DNA of 64,000 bases from UMGS1766 sp963597355 (GTDB lineage Bacteria > Bacillota > Clostridia > Oscillospirales > Oscillospiraceae). Where the stretch lies: the NCBI GenBank assembly GCA_963597355.1, contig CAVBPR010000016.1, positions 1 through 64,000 of the forward strand, in the 5' to 3' direction. This document shows, piece after piece, positions 1-8,263 of the stretch (positions are counted from its first letter, which is position 1; each line of letters starts with the position of its first letter). The notes beneath the pieces were generated by a model. That model was not told where the DNA came from, searched no databases, and saw only the letters and a program-made list of their open reading frames with translations. Position numbers and translations under genes: made by a program.

Positions 1-1
1 A

Positions 2-247
2 TTTGTTGCGATTACAAGAATTTCTACCGCTGGATTTTATGCAACTGAAAAAGCAACATTATCCTATATTTTGACATTTATTGAACCTGTCCTCATGCTT
101 GTATTGATGCTCATATTACCGCCACTTTTTAAAGGACAGATAATGATCTGGTGGAGCACTGTATTTGCAAGAATTATTTCAGCTATATTAGCGTTATTAC
201 TGACAAAATTAAATAAAGGATTTTCTAATTTTGATGGTGTATCATAA
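2..247 (+). CDS. MATE family efflux transporter, C-terminal fragment (cut by window start)
   Basis: An open frame runs from the left edge to a TAA at 245-247 and encodes the last 81 residues of a membrane protein. The visible part begins in a region reading ITRISTAGFYATEKA, then a hydrophobic helix, a PPLFKGQ loop and a last helix ending in a short polar tail. This pattern matches the C-terminal helices of MATE (MepA-like) multidrug exporters, which couple drug export to Na+ or H+ entry. The start lies outside the window. The stretch is clearly richer in A+T than the genes that follow, and it lies just beyond the guaA 3' end, so it may belong to an inserted element. MATE assignment from a fragment is moderately sure. 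Confidence 0.6.
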   Translation, partial: FVAITRISTAGFYATEKATLSYILTFIEPVLMLVLMLILPPLFKGQIMIWWSTVFARIISAILALLLTKLNKGFSNFDGVS

Positions 248-314
248 TACTTGACAGGTTTTATGATATACCATCATTCCAAGACCAGCTCAAGCCAGAT
301 AAATAAAGACGACC

Positions 315-353
315 AAAAACCCTTAGCCATGAGTTTTTACCCACAGCTAAGGG
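315..353 (-). terminator. Rho-independent terminator candidate downstream of guaA
   Basis: Read on the minus strand, an 8-bp stem (CCCTTAGC / GCTAAGGG) with a further inner pairing of TGGGT with ACTCA is followed directly by TTTTT. It lies about 180 bases past the guaA stop and would end the carA-carB-guaA transcript. On the plus strand the tail is not U-rich. Confidence 0.6.
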
Positions 354-415
354 CTTCGTTTATAATATGGATTTATTTGTTGCACAACCACCTGTCAATC
401 ATTCTTTAACCCGAA

Positions 416-545
416 AACCACTGGATTATAAGAATAATGGCTCTCATGCAACTGTTATCAATTTGTTATCAAAAGACTTCTTGAAGTGCCGCAAACCCGC
501 ATAAACACTGGATTCTTAAAGTATTTCAAATTATTCCCACTCGAT
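416..545. other. Attachment-site-like region at the 3' end of guaA
   Basis: This stretch overlaps the end of guaA and holds two kinds of short direct repeat: CACTGGATT at 419-427 and 506-514, and TGTTATCAA at 453-461 and 464-472 with an 11-base period. The end of guaA is a known integration site for islands carrying tyrosine recombinases. Closely spaced direct repeats of this kind resemble integrase arm sites. No integrase gene is visible inside the window, so this is an inference about a junction, not a proven att site. Confidence 0.4.
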
Positions 546-2084
546 TGTTGCTGGTGGCTTGGATGTAATATCATAGACAATCCGATTGATTCCAGGCACT
601 TCGTTTACAATCCGAACCGAAATTTTATCCAGAACTTCATATGGAATACGCGCCCAATCGGCCGTCATGAAGTCATTGGTCGTAACTCCGCGAAGTGCCA
701 GTGTGTAATCATACGTACGACCATCGCCCATGACTCCTACAGAACGACAATTGGTCAAAACAGCAAAGTATTGACTAATTTGCTTGTCCCAACCTGCCTT
801 TGCGATTTCGTCGCGGTAAATAAAATCAGCTTCTCTGAGCGTATCGGCCTTTTCCTTGGTAACAGCGCCAATAATACGAATCGCAAGTCCTGGACCCGGG
901 AACGGCTGACGCATAACCAGATACTCCGGCAGTCCCAGCTCGCGTCCTAACTGACGCACCTCATCCTTGAAAAGCAGATCGAGGGGCTCCAGGATTCCTT
1001 TAAAACGAGCTACAACCTCCGGCGGCAACAGTCGATTATGATGGCTCTTAATCACATCAGCATCACCTTTACCTGATTCAATCACATCTGGATAGATTGT
1101 GCCTTGCGCAAGGAAGTCCTGATTTGTTATGCCAAAGCGCTCTGCTTCATCACGGAATACATAACCAAATTCAGCACCGATAATATGGCGCTTTTCCTGA
1201 GGGTCTTCTATGCCCGCCAGCTTGGTTAAAAAACGCTCTTCTGCGTTAACGCGCACAAAGTTGACGTCCCACTTTGCAAATGCGGCTTCTACTTCATCGC
1301 CTTCATCCTTGCGCATCAGACCATGGTCAACAAAGACACAAGTCAGGCGATCGCCAATCGCTTCTGCCAAAAGCGCCGCCAGAACGGAACTGTCAACGCC
1401 ACCAGACAGCGCCAGCAGCACACGACCGGTAGGTCCAATTTCCTTCTTCAGGCTTGTTACTGCATTCTTGCAGAAATCACCCATTGTCCAGTCGCCCTTC
1501 GCCTGGCACACCTCATAAAGGAAATTGCGGATCATATCTGTCCCGTGCTCCGTATGATTTACCTCCGGATGAAACTGCACTCCATAAAATCCACGTTTCA
1601 CATCAGCAATTGCAACATTCGGGCATGCATTTGAATGGGCGACCAGTTCAAATCCTTCCGGCACGCGAGCCATATAGTCGCCATGGCTCATCCAGGAAAT
1701 ACCGTTTTCCGGCAAACCCTTAAACAAAGGTACATTGGTATTATAAAACGTTTCCGTCTTTCCGTACTCACGTGCAGAATCATCCTGTGCTTCTGTCACC
1801 TGTCCTCCAAGTGTATGTGCCATCAGCTGGCAGCCATAACAAATACCCAGCACGGGAATACCCCAGGTAAAAATTTCCGGATCAACATGAGGCGATTCTT
1901 CCAGATATACGGAATTAGGTCCGCCGGTAAAAATAATGCCAATTGGATTCTTTTTCTTAATATCGGCCAACGGAGTAGTATATGGCCACACCTCGCAATA
2001 AACATTGCATTCGCGGACGCGACGGGCAATTAATTGGTTGTACTGTCCGCCAAAATCCAGAACAATGACCAGTTGGTGAGACAT
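531..2084 (-). CDS. guaA: GMP synthase (glutamine-hydrolysing)
   Basis: Makes GMP from XMP, ATP and glutamine, the last step of guanine nucleotide synthesis. The 517-residue product has an N-terminal class I glutamine amidotransferase domain (about 1-195; nucleophile Cys82 in GICYGCQ, and a QFHPEVNHTE motif with the catalytic His and Glu) and an ATP-pyrophosphatase domain with the PP-loop ALSGGVDSS, followed by the C-terminal dimerisation domain that ends in the conserved KPPATIEWE. The ATG at 2084 is chosen over an upstream ATG because AAAGGGGAG lies seven bases before it and the family starts here. It follows carB by 100 bases containing a hairpin. Its 3' end borders an attachment-site-like region. 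Confidence 0.97.
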   Translation of the reverse strand: MSHQLVIVLDFGGQYNQLIARRVRECNVYCEVWPYTTPLADIKKKNPIGIIFTGGPNSVYLEESPHVDPEIFTWGIPVLGICYGCQLMAHTLGGQVTEAQDDSAREYGKTETFYNTNVPLFKGLPENGISWMSHGDYMARVPEGFELVAHSNACPNVAIADVKRGFYGVQFHPEVNHTEHGTDMIRNFLYEVCQAKGDWTMGDFCKNAVTSLKKEIGPTGRVLLALSGGVDSSVLAALLAEAIGDRLTCVFVDHGLMRKDEGDEVEAAFAKWDVNFVRVNAEERFLTKLAGIEDPQEKRHIIGAEFGYVFRDEAERFGITNQDFLAQGTIYPDVIESGKGDADVIKSHHNRLLPPEVVARFKGILEPLDLLFKDEVRQLGRELGLPEYLVMRQPFPGPGLAIRIIGAVTKEKADTLREADFIYRDEIAKAGWDKQISQYFAVLTNCRSVGVMGDGRTYDYTLALRGVTTNDFMTADWARIPYEVLDKISVRIVNEVPGINRIVYDITSKPPATIEWE

Positions 2085-2108
2085 GGGATGCTCCCCTTTC
2101 CTAAAATT

Positions 2109-2151
2109 AAAAAACGGCGAGTGCAGAATGGGGATTTCCCCACTCTGCACT
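2109..2151 (-). terminator. Hairpin between carB and guaA (attenuating terminator candidate)
   Basis: On the minus strand a 14-bp stem (GTGCAGAGTGGGG paired with CCCCATTCTGCAC, plus a closing A-T) with an AAAT-type loop is followed, after CGCCG, by TTTTTT. The five-base gap before the U-run weakens it, so read-through from carB into guaA is likely. It could lower guaA expression relative to carAB. Confidence 0.5.
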
Positions 2152-2184
2152 GCAGGTATTATTTTGTTCCGTTACAGTATAGTA

Positions 2185-5100
2185 TCAAATTTGGGTTACG
2201 TCAACCGGAGTCAAATCCACGCTGCGCCCAAATTCACGCACGGTCAACATGGCATGAGCAGTATCAATTGCCGTAACACAAGGAACAGAATGTTCCACTG
2301 CACAACGTCGAATCTTAAATCCATCCGTTTGTGTAGACTCATGTCGGCTCGCCGGAGTGTTAATTACAAGATCGATAGAGCCGGAGCGGATCAAATCCTC
2401 AATGTTCGGTGATCCTTCCTTGATTCGATTCACCATTTCACACTGGACGCCATGACTGCGCAGATAGTCACAAGTGCCACGAGTCGCCAGCAGCTCGATC
2501 CCCATCTCTTCCAGTCCCTTGGCAATGGCAACCATCTCGCCCTTATCCTCATCTTTTACTGTGATGATAACACGTCCGCCCTTCTTAGGCACCTTCATAT
2601 TTGCTCCCTTGAATGCCTTCAGCAATGCTTGCGGGAAGGACTCTGCAATACCAAGGCATTCGCCAGTAGACTTCATCTCAGGTCCCATAGCAATATCCAC
2701 ATCAGTCAACTTTTCAAACGAGAAGACAGGCATTTTTACTGCATAATAGTTTGCTTCCTTATAAATACCAGTGCCGTATTCCATATCTTTCAGCTTTTCG
2801 CCCAGGATTACTCGCGTGGCAACCTCGACAATAGGAACACCGGTGACCTTAGAAATATAAGGAATCGTACGTGAAGAGCGAGGATTGACCTCGATAACAT
2901 AAATTTCGTCGTTATAAAGGATATACTGTGCATTGATCAGACCGACAACGCCCAACTCACGAGCCATATTCTTAGTGTCTTCCAGAATAATCCGCTTATG
3001 CTCTTCTGAAACATGCAGGGGCGGATAAACCGAAATCGAGTCGCCGGAGTGGATACCAGCGCGCTCAACATGCTCCATAATACCAGGGATCAAAATGTCT
3101 TCGCCATCAAACACGCCGTCTACTTCCAGTTCGCGACCCATCAAATATTTATCGATCAGAATCGGATGTTCCTGGACTGTCATATTGATGATATTCATAA
3201 AATCAACAATATTGCGATCTGAGTAGGCAATTTCCATACCTTGACCACCCAGAACATAGGACGGGCGAACCAGTACAGGATAGCCGAGTTCATGGGCCGC
3301 CTTCAAAGCCTCATCGGTAGTAAATACGGTGGTGCCCTTTGCTCTCGGAATATTGCAGGTATTTAAAACCTCATCAAAGCGTTCGCGATCCTCAGCGGCA
3401 TCGATGCCTTCTGCAGAAGTGCCAAGGATCTGGACGCCCATTTCTGTCAATGCCTTTGCCAGCTTAATTGCTGTCTGTCCGCCAAATTGAACCACGGCAC
3501 CCCAAGGCTTTTCCAGTTCTACGACGTTCTGCACATCTTCCGGTGTCAACGGCTCGAAATAAAGCTTGTCTGCAATATCAAAATCGGTGGAAACAGTCTC
3601 TGGATTGTTATTGATGATAATGGTCTCGCAACCCATCTTCTTCAATGCCCAGACCGAATGAACCGAGCAATAGTCAAATTCAATTCCCTGTCCGATACGA
3701 ATGGGTCCACTGCCAAGCACCAATACCTTGCGCATTTCTGAGTTGAGGTCAATGGCTTCATTCTCTTTGTCGTAGGTAGAATAATAGTACGGCGTCTCAG
3801 CATCAAATTCAGCTGCACAGGTGTCTACCATTTTGAAAACAGGATGGATACCATACTGTTCTCTCAGCGCTTTAATGTCCTTGGCGTATTTGTCGTCACC
3901 CTTGGAGAGGAATGCGATCAACTGATCCGTAAAACCGAATTCTTTTGCCTTTTGCAGCAGTTCTTCTGTCAGCGCGACGGCAGAGCTGATGCGCTCCTCC
4001 AAATCGATAATTGCCTGATAACGATCCAGGAACCAGATATCTACCTTCGTGATGCTGTTGATTTCCTCTTTGGAAATACCGCGGCGCAGTGCTTCTGCAA
4101 TAACAAAAATGCGCTCATCATCGATATTTTTTAAACGCTCTTCGATTTCATACGTCGGTACATCAATCAATTTCGGCAAGCGAAGCGCTTTTACATTTAA
4201 TTCCAAGGAGCGAATCGCCTTCATAAGAGCAGACTCAAAAGAAGTTCCAATCGCCATGACCTCGCCTGTGGCCTTCATCTGAGTACCCAAGGTTCTACTG
4301 GCCGTCGTAAACTTATCAAAAGGAAGACGCGGAATCTTCAGCACGCAATAGTCCAGTGTTGGTTCAAAGCAAGCTGTTGTCTTTCCAGTAACCGCATTCG
4401 GAATTTCATCCAGCGTATAGCCCAACGCAATCTTGGCAGCAACCTTGGCGATCGGATAACCGGTTGCCTTACTTGCCAAAGCAGACGAACGAGACACACG
4501 AGGATTAACCTCAATGACCGCATACTCATAGGAATCCGGATTCAGTGCGAACTGGCAGTTACATCCGCCCTCAATTTCCAGAGCAGAGATGATATCCAAC
4601 GCCGCAGTACGAAGCATCTGATATTCCTTGTTCGCCAGCGTCTGCGTTGGAGCAACAACAATGGAGTCGCCTGTGTGGACACCGACCGGGTCAATGTTTT
4701 CCATAGAACAAATCTGGATGACATTTCCCGCGCTGTCGCGCATGACCTCAAACTCAATTTCCTTCCAACCGGAAATACAACGTTCTACCAGAATTTCGCC
4801 TACTCGAGAAGCATAGATACCACGAGCAGCAATTTCTCTCAGAGACGCTTCATCATAGGCTATGCCGCCTCCTGTGCCCCCCAATGTGTAAGCAGGACGA
4901 ACAATTACGGGATAGCTAATGGAACGAGCAAAATCAACGGCATCCTCAACTGTAGTAACAACGATAGAGGTTACACAAGGTTGATGGATTGACTCCATGC
5001 AATCTTTGAAACCCTGGCGATCTTCTGCCTTATGGATGGATTCCGGACTGGTGCCCAACAGTTTAACACCATATTTCTCCAGAACGCCCTGTTCATGCAA

Positions 5101-5403
5101 TGCCATAGCCAAGTTAAGGCCAATCTGTCCGCCCAGAGTAGGCAGCAAAGAATCCGGCCGTTCTTTTTCGATAACAGAAATAAGGCTGGCAACATTCAAT
5201 GGCTCAATGTAGACATGATCTGCAATGTCCTTGTCCGTCATAATCGTTGCAGGATTTGAGTTGACTAGGACAACCTCCAGCCCCTCTTCCTTTAGTGAGC
5301 GACAAGCCTGTGTACCGGCATAGTCAAACTCTGCAGCCTGACCGATAACAATAGGACCAGAGCCAATGACCAAAACCTTCTTAATATTCGGATTCTTAGG
5401 CAT
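2185..5403 (-). CDS. carB: Carbamoyl-phosphate synthase large subunit
   Basis: The 1072-residue product matches the full length of CarB. It converts bicarbonate, ammonia from CarA and two ATP into carbamoyl phosphate for pyrimidine and arginine synthesis. Two duplicated ATP-grasp halves are visible (about 1-400 and 550-935, each opening with a VLVxGSGPIxIGQ loop), separated by an oligomerisation segment, and a C-terminal MGS-like regulatory domain (about 940-1072) that in other bacteria binds effectors such as UMP, IMP or ornithine. The ATG lies inside the last codons of carA (8-base overlap), so the two subunits are probably translationally coupled. Confidence 0.97.
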   Translation of the reverse strand: MPKNPNIKKVLVIGSGPIVIGQAAEFDYAGTQACRSLKEEGLEVVLVNSNPATIMTDKDIADHVYIEPLNVASLISVIEKERPDSLLPTLGGQIGLNLAMALHEQGVLEKYGVKLLGTSPESIHKAEDRQGFKDCMESIHQPCVTSIVVTTVEDAVDFARSISYPVIVRPAYTLGGTGGGIAYDEASLREIAARGIYASRVGEILVERCISGWKEIEFEVMRDSAGNVIQICSMENIDPVGVHTGDSIVVAPTQTLANKEYQMLRTAALDIISALEIEGGCNCQFALNPDSYEYAVIEVNPRVSRSSALASKATGYPIAKVAAKIALGYTLDEIPNAVTGKTTACFEPTLDYCVLKIPRLPFDKFTTASRTLGTQMKATGEVMAIGTSFESALMKAIRSLELNVKALRLPKLIDVPTYEIEERLKNIDDERIFVIAEALRRGISKEEINSITKVDIWFLDRYQAIIDLEERISSAVALTEELLQKAKEFGFTDQLIAFLSKGDDKYAKDIKALREQYGIHPVFKMVDTCAAEFDAETPYYYSTYDKENEAIDLNSEMRKVLVLGSGPIRIGQGIEFDYCSVHSVWALKKMGCETIIINNNPETVSTDFDIADKLYFEPLTPEDVQNVVELEKPWGAVVQFGGQTAIKLAKALTEMGVQILGTSAEGIDAAEDRERFDEVLNTCNIPRAKGTTVFTTDEALKAAHELGYPVLVRPSYVLGGQGMEIAYSDRNIVDFMNIINMTVQEHPILIDKYLMGRELEVDGVFDGEDILIPGIMEHVERAGIHSGDSISVYPPLHVSEEHKRIILEDTKNMARELGVVGLINAQYILYNDEIYVIEVNPRSSRTIPYISKVTGVPIVEVATRVILGEKLKDMEYGTGIYKEANYYAVKMPVFSFEKLTDVDIAMGPEMKSTGECLGIAESFPQALLKAFKGANMKVPKKGGRVIITVKDEDKGEMVAIAKGLEEMGIELLATRGTCDYLRSHGVQCEMVNRIKEGSPNIEDLIRSGSIDLVINTPASRHESTQTDGFKIRRCAVEHSVPCVTAIDTAHAMLTVREFGRSVDLTPVDVTQI

Positions 5404-6496
5404 TCACTCCACCTTCTTTCTTCGCTTCATCTACCATTTCCAAAAACTTGTCAAACAGATATTCCGTATCCTGCGGACCGGGACTTGCTTCCGGATGGAA
5501 CTGAACCGTAAAAATGCGTTTCCCTTTATAACGCAAACCTTCACAGGTTCCGTCGTTCACATTGACATGGCTCACTTCGGCTATTGCAGGATCAACCGTG
5601 TCACTGAGCACCATATATCCGTGGTTCTGGCTGGTAATAAACACTCTTCCCGCTGCAATATCTCGAACGGGATGGTTCGCTCCGCGATGACCATAAGACA
5701 GAGGACCCGTTTTTGCTCCCGTAGCCAGAGCCATAAGCTGATGGCCGAGACAGACAGCAAAAATAGGAAGATCGGAATCATAAAGTTTTTTCACTTCAGC
5801 AATGATCTCAACATTATCCGCCGGATCGCCAGGTCCATTTGAAAGCATCACGCCATCATAGCCGCCAGACAAAATGTCTTCCGCTTTCGTGTGTGCTGGT
5901 AACAGTGTCACATCACAGCCACGGCGGTTTAAACAACCAATCATGTTTCGCTTTGCACCGATATCCAGCATGGCAATTTTATACTTTGCCTGCTCCGCCG
6001 GATACTGAACCGCTTCTTTAGTAGATACTCTCTCTACGGTTCCTTCCACACGGTAGCTCTTCATTTGCTTTATCAGTTCGTCTACATGAAAATGCTCCGC
6101 ACAGGTAATCATGCCATTCATGCTTCCCTGGTTGCGGAGTATTTTTGTTAATGCACGGGTATCAATACCCTGAATACCAGTGATGTTATTTGACTTCAGA
6201 TAATCGTCTAAAGTGCCTTCGTTGCGGAAATTGCTCCCCCGCTCAGATAGACTACGGACAATAAATGCCTCTGCCCAAGGACGTCCAGACTCATTGTCTT
6301 CATGGTTCACACCGTAGTTGCCAATCAGAGGATAGGACATGACAATACCCTGCCCTGCATAGGACGGATCGGTCAAAATCTCCTGATAGCCAACCATAGA
6401 GGTGTTGAATACCATCTCACAAACACGGTCATCTGTACTGCCGATGCTCTCACCTACAAAAGTACGGCCATTTTCCAGAATCAGCGTCGCTTTCAT
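5396..6496 (-). CDS. carA: Carbamoyl-phosphate synthase small (glutaminase) subunit
   Basis: The 366-residue subunit hydrolyses glutamine and passes ammonia to CarB. It has the N-terminal CPSase small-chain domain (from MKATLILENGRTF) and a C-terminal class I amidotransferase domain with nucleophile Cys249 in FAVCLGHQ and an FHPE motif near the end. The ATG at 6496 is preceded by GGCGGGGA and matches the family start. The frame stays open for 35 more codons upstream to an ATG at 6601 with its own AAAGG; that extension runs through a GC-rich terminator hairpin and is unlike CarA, so it is treated as leader. It overlaps carB by 8 bases. Confidence 0.96.
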   Translation of the reverse strand: MKATLILENGRTFVGESIGSTDDRVCEMVFNTSMVGYQEILTDPSYAGQGIVMSYPLIGNYGVNHEDNESGRPWAEAFIVRSLSERGSNFRNEGTLDDYLKSNNITGIQGIDTRALTKILRNQGSMNGMITCAEHFHVDELIKQMKSYRVEGTVERVSTKEAVQYPAEQAKYKIAMLDIGAKRNMIGCLNRRGCDVTLLPAHTKAEDILSGGYDGVMLSNGPGDPADNVEIIAEVKKLYDSDLPIFAVCLGHQLMALATGAKTGPLSYGHRGANHPVRDIAAGRVFITSQNHGYMVLSDTVDPAIAEVSHVNVNDGTCEGLRYKGKRIFTVQFHPEASPGPQDTEYLFDKFLEMVDEAKKEGGVNA

Positions 6497-6544
6497 CGTG
6501 TATTCCCCGCCTTTCTCTTGCCATCGCAAAGTCCAAAAAATTTT

Positions 6545-6598
6545 AAAAAAAAGGAGCCTCCGCGCGCGATGCTGACCGCACCCGCGCGTGGCAACTCC
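6545..6598 (-). terminator. GC-rich terminator in the carA leader (attenuator candidate)
   Basis: On the minus strand, GGAG/GCC pairs with GGC/TCC outside an ACGCGCG/CGCGCGC inner stem, followed at once by eight T residues. It sits between the carA promoter and the carA start, so it must be overcome for the operon to be read. This is the arrangement of a transcription attenuator; the controlling signal is not visible. Confidence 0.75.
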
Positions 6599-6623
6599 CA
6601 TTAGGCTTTACCTTTATTTTTAT

Positions 6624-6652
6624 ATCATAACACATCGAAAATTGCAAGGCAA
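6624..6652 (-). promoter_or_regulatory. Promoter of carA-carB-guaA
   Basis: Minus strand: TTGCCT (6647-6652), a 17-base spacer, then TATGAT (6624-6629). Transcription would start near 6617, giving a leader of about 120 bases that contains the terminator at 6545-6598. Confidence 0.7.
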
Positions 6653-6751
6653 TTTTTAACGATTTTCACGTTTTTCGCACTTTTCCCAAATCTGATTTCA
6701 GGTTTTGCGCTACATCTATATAGTCTAACAAAACAATGTCTTTTTGACGAT

Positions 6752-7207
6752 TTAACGCTCAGCCAGCAATTTATTTAACTCTGCCATAAACGTATCGATA
6801 TCCTTAAACTGACGATAAACTGAGGCAAAGCGGACATAGGCGACCTCATCAACATCTTTCAAGTAATGCATAACCAACTCACCAATGCGGTCCGTGTTGG
6901 TCTCTCGCTCCAGTGAATTCTGCAATTCCTGTTCAATTGTATCTGCAATCCGCACTAACTGCTCCATTGCAACAGGTCTTTTTTCGCAGGCACGAATCAT
7001 TCCACGAAGGACCTTATCTTTGTCAAAGCTTTGGCGGGAACCATCTTTTTTTATGACCACCAAAGGCAATGACTCTACGGTTTCATATGTGGTAAACCGT
7101 TTTCCGCAAGAAAGACATTCGCGCCGCCGACGGATACTGGCTCCCTCATCGGCTGGACGGGAATCTACAACCTTGCTCTCTAAATTTGCACAAAATGGGC
7201 ACTTCAT
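6752..7207 (-). CDS. nrdR: Transcriptional repressor NrdR
   Basis: A 151-residue protein of the usual NrdR length. Zinc-ribbon cysteines are at Cys3, Cys6, Cys31 and Cys34, with the conserved SRPADEGASIRRRRECL stretch between the pairs, followed by an ATP-cone domain (about 49-139). NrdR senses ATP/dATP levels and represses ribonucleotide reductase genes by binding NrdR boxes. The gene is a single transcription unit with its own strong promoter and a GGAGCGGG-type ribosome site. No ribonucleotide reductase gene is in the window, so it acts in trans. Confidence 0.96.
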   Translation of the reverse strand: MKCPFCANLESKVVDSRPADEGASIRRRRECLSCGKRFTTYETVESLPLVVIKKDGSRQSFDKDKVLRGMIRACEKRPVAMEQLVRIADTIEQELQNSLERETNTDRIGELVMHYLKDVDEVAYVRFASVYRQFKDIDTFMAELNKLLAER

Positions 7208-7266
7208 ATCGACACCCGCTCCTCATCTGGCAGCAAAAGCTGTCTATTTTAGCTGAAAACAAAGGC

Positions 7267-7295
7267 ATTTTATCATTTCTGAAGCACACTGTCAA
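7267..7295 (-). promoter_or_regulatory. Promoter of nrdR
   Basis: Minus strand: perfect TTGACA (7290-7295), 17-base spacer, TAAAAT (7267-7272). The predicted start near 7260 gives a leader of about 50 bases. Confidence 0.8.
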
Positions 7296-7385
7296 TTGCA
7301 ATCCAGGCGGATATAACCCATGTCTGTATCCTAATAACACATGATGCGATGCCAGTCAGCAGAAATATTTTATCCAATTAGTCAT

Positions 7386-7454
7386 AATCAACAAAAAACA
7401 CGCTTCATTTTTGTTGATTGATTTTGATTGATTATGATTGACTTTGATTATTTT
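7386..7454. promoter_or_regulatory. Operator array in front of fruR
   Basis: Four tandem 10-base units run from 7415 to 7454 (TGATTGATTT, TGATTGATTA, TGATTGACTT, TGATTATTTT). The first overlaps a perfect 12-bp inverted repeat, AATCAACAAAAA at 7386-7397 and its complement at 7408-7419. The array overlaps the -35 element of the fru promoter. DeoR-family regulators typically bind such short direct repeats, so this is the likely FruR operator. Confidence 0.6.
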
Positions 7455-7465
7455 TAGATTATAAT
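7438..7465 (+). promoter_or_regulatory. Promoter of the fructose operon
   Basis: TTGACT (7438-7443), 16-base spacer, TATAAT (7460-7465). It overlaps the tandem TGATTGA repeats, so a bound regulator would block RNA polymerase. Confidence 0.7.
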
Positions 7466-7517
7466 CAAAGCATAAGTCACAAGCGTGATCACCAGCGAGC
7501 GCACAAGGAGAGCGATT

Positions 7518-8261
7518 ATGTTATTAGAGCAGCGTTTTGCAGTTATTCTTCAAGAACTGCAGGAACATCAAATTGCAAGTGTTGCTAAATTATGCGAGTT
7601 AACCGGCGCATCAGAAGCCACCACACGTCGTGATCTAAATGTGTTGGCGGAGCAGGGTTTACTAAACAAGGTGCATGGCGGAGCAACATTGATTGACAGT
7701 GAATTTCTTGGTATGGAGCAGGATGTTCGCACCAAGGCGCAGCTTTATCAATCTGAGAAAGAAAGAATTGCAATTTATGCCAGTCAGTTTATTCGGGATG
7801 ATGACGTTGTTTTTATTGACTCGGGTACAACCACAGTTCGAATGTTGCCCCACCTTAAAGGCTCAAATGCAACCTTTGTAACAAATAGCGTTGATATTAT
7901 GGATCAATTGGCATCTCTCGACTTGCGTGGCTATTGTGTCGGCGGATTGCTGCGGCCGGAAACACGCGCCATGGTTGGATCCATGACGCTGGATATGTTG
8001 GGACAATTTAATTTCACGAAAGCATTTCTCGGAACCAACGGTGTCACAATTCGACAGGGATTCAGCACTCCGGATCGGGAAGAAGCTGCTGTGAAACACA
8101 AAGCCGCAGAACAGGCTTATCTGGTCTACGTCCTTGCTGATGCAAGTAAATTTCAAATGGTGACTGCTGTTTCTTTTCTCCCTTTGGAAAAAGCAGTTAT
8201 TATTACAGATCATCTGCCCGATCAAACTTACCTGGAACATACAATTGTAAAGGAAGTGTAA
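7518..8261 (+). CDS. fruR: DeoR-family regulator of the fructose operon
   Basis: A 247-residue protein with an N-terminal DeoR helix-turn-helix (about 1-57, with the TGASEATTRRDL recognition region and VHGGA) and a C-terminal sugar-phosphate-sensing domain (DSGTTT, FLGTNGV and ADASKF motifs). In related operons fructose 1-phosphate relieves repression. The ATG at 7518 is preceded by AAGGAG seven bases upstream; the longer frame has no ribosome site. It is the first gene of the operon, two bases before fruK, and downstream of an array of short repeats that is its probable binding site. Confidence 0.9.
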   Translation: MLLEQRFAVILQELQEHQIASVAKLCELTGASEATTRRDLNVLAEQGLLNKVHGGATLIDSEFLGMEQDVRTKAQLYQSEKERIAIYASQFIRDDDVVFIDSGTTTVRMLPHLKGSNATFVTNSVDIMDQLASLDLRGYCVGGLLRPETRAMVGSMTLDMLGQFNFTKAFLGTNGVTIRQGFSTPDREEAAVKHKAAEQAYLVYVLADASKFQMVTAVSFLPLEKAVIITDHLPDQTYLEHTIVKEV

Positions 8262-8263
8262 TT

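Noticed and set aside
234..274. Imperfect 14-bp inverted repeat over the stop codon of the first gene
   Set aside because: It could be a terminator for the MATE gene, but no U-run follows on the plus strand, so it was not listed.
6545..6617. T-box or PyrR leader for carA
   Set aside because: The leader is too short for a T-box and lacks its specifier and TGGNACCGCG-type features; no PyrR-binding consensus was seen.
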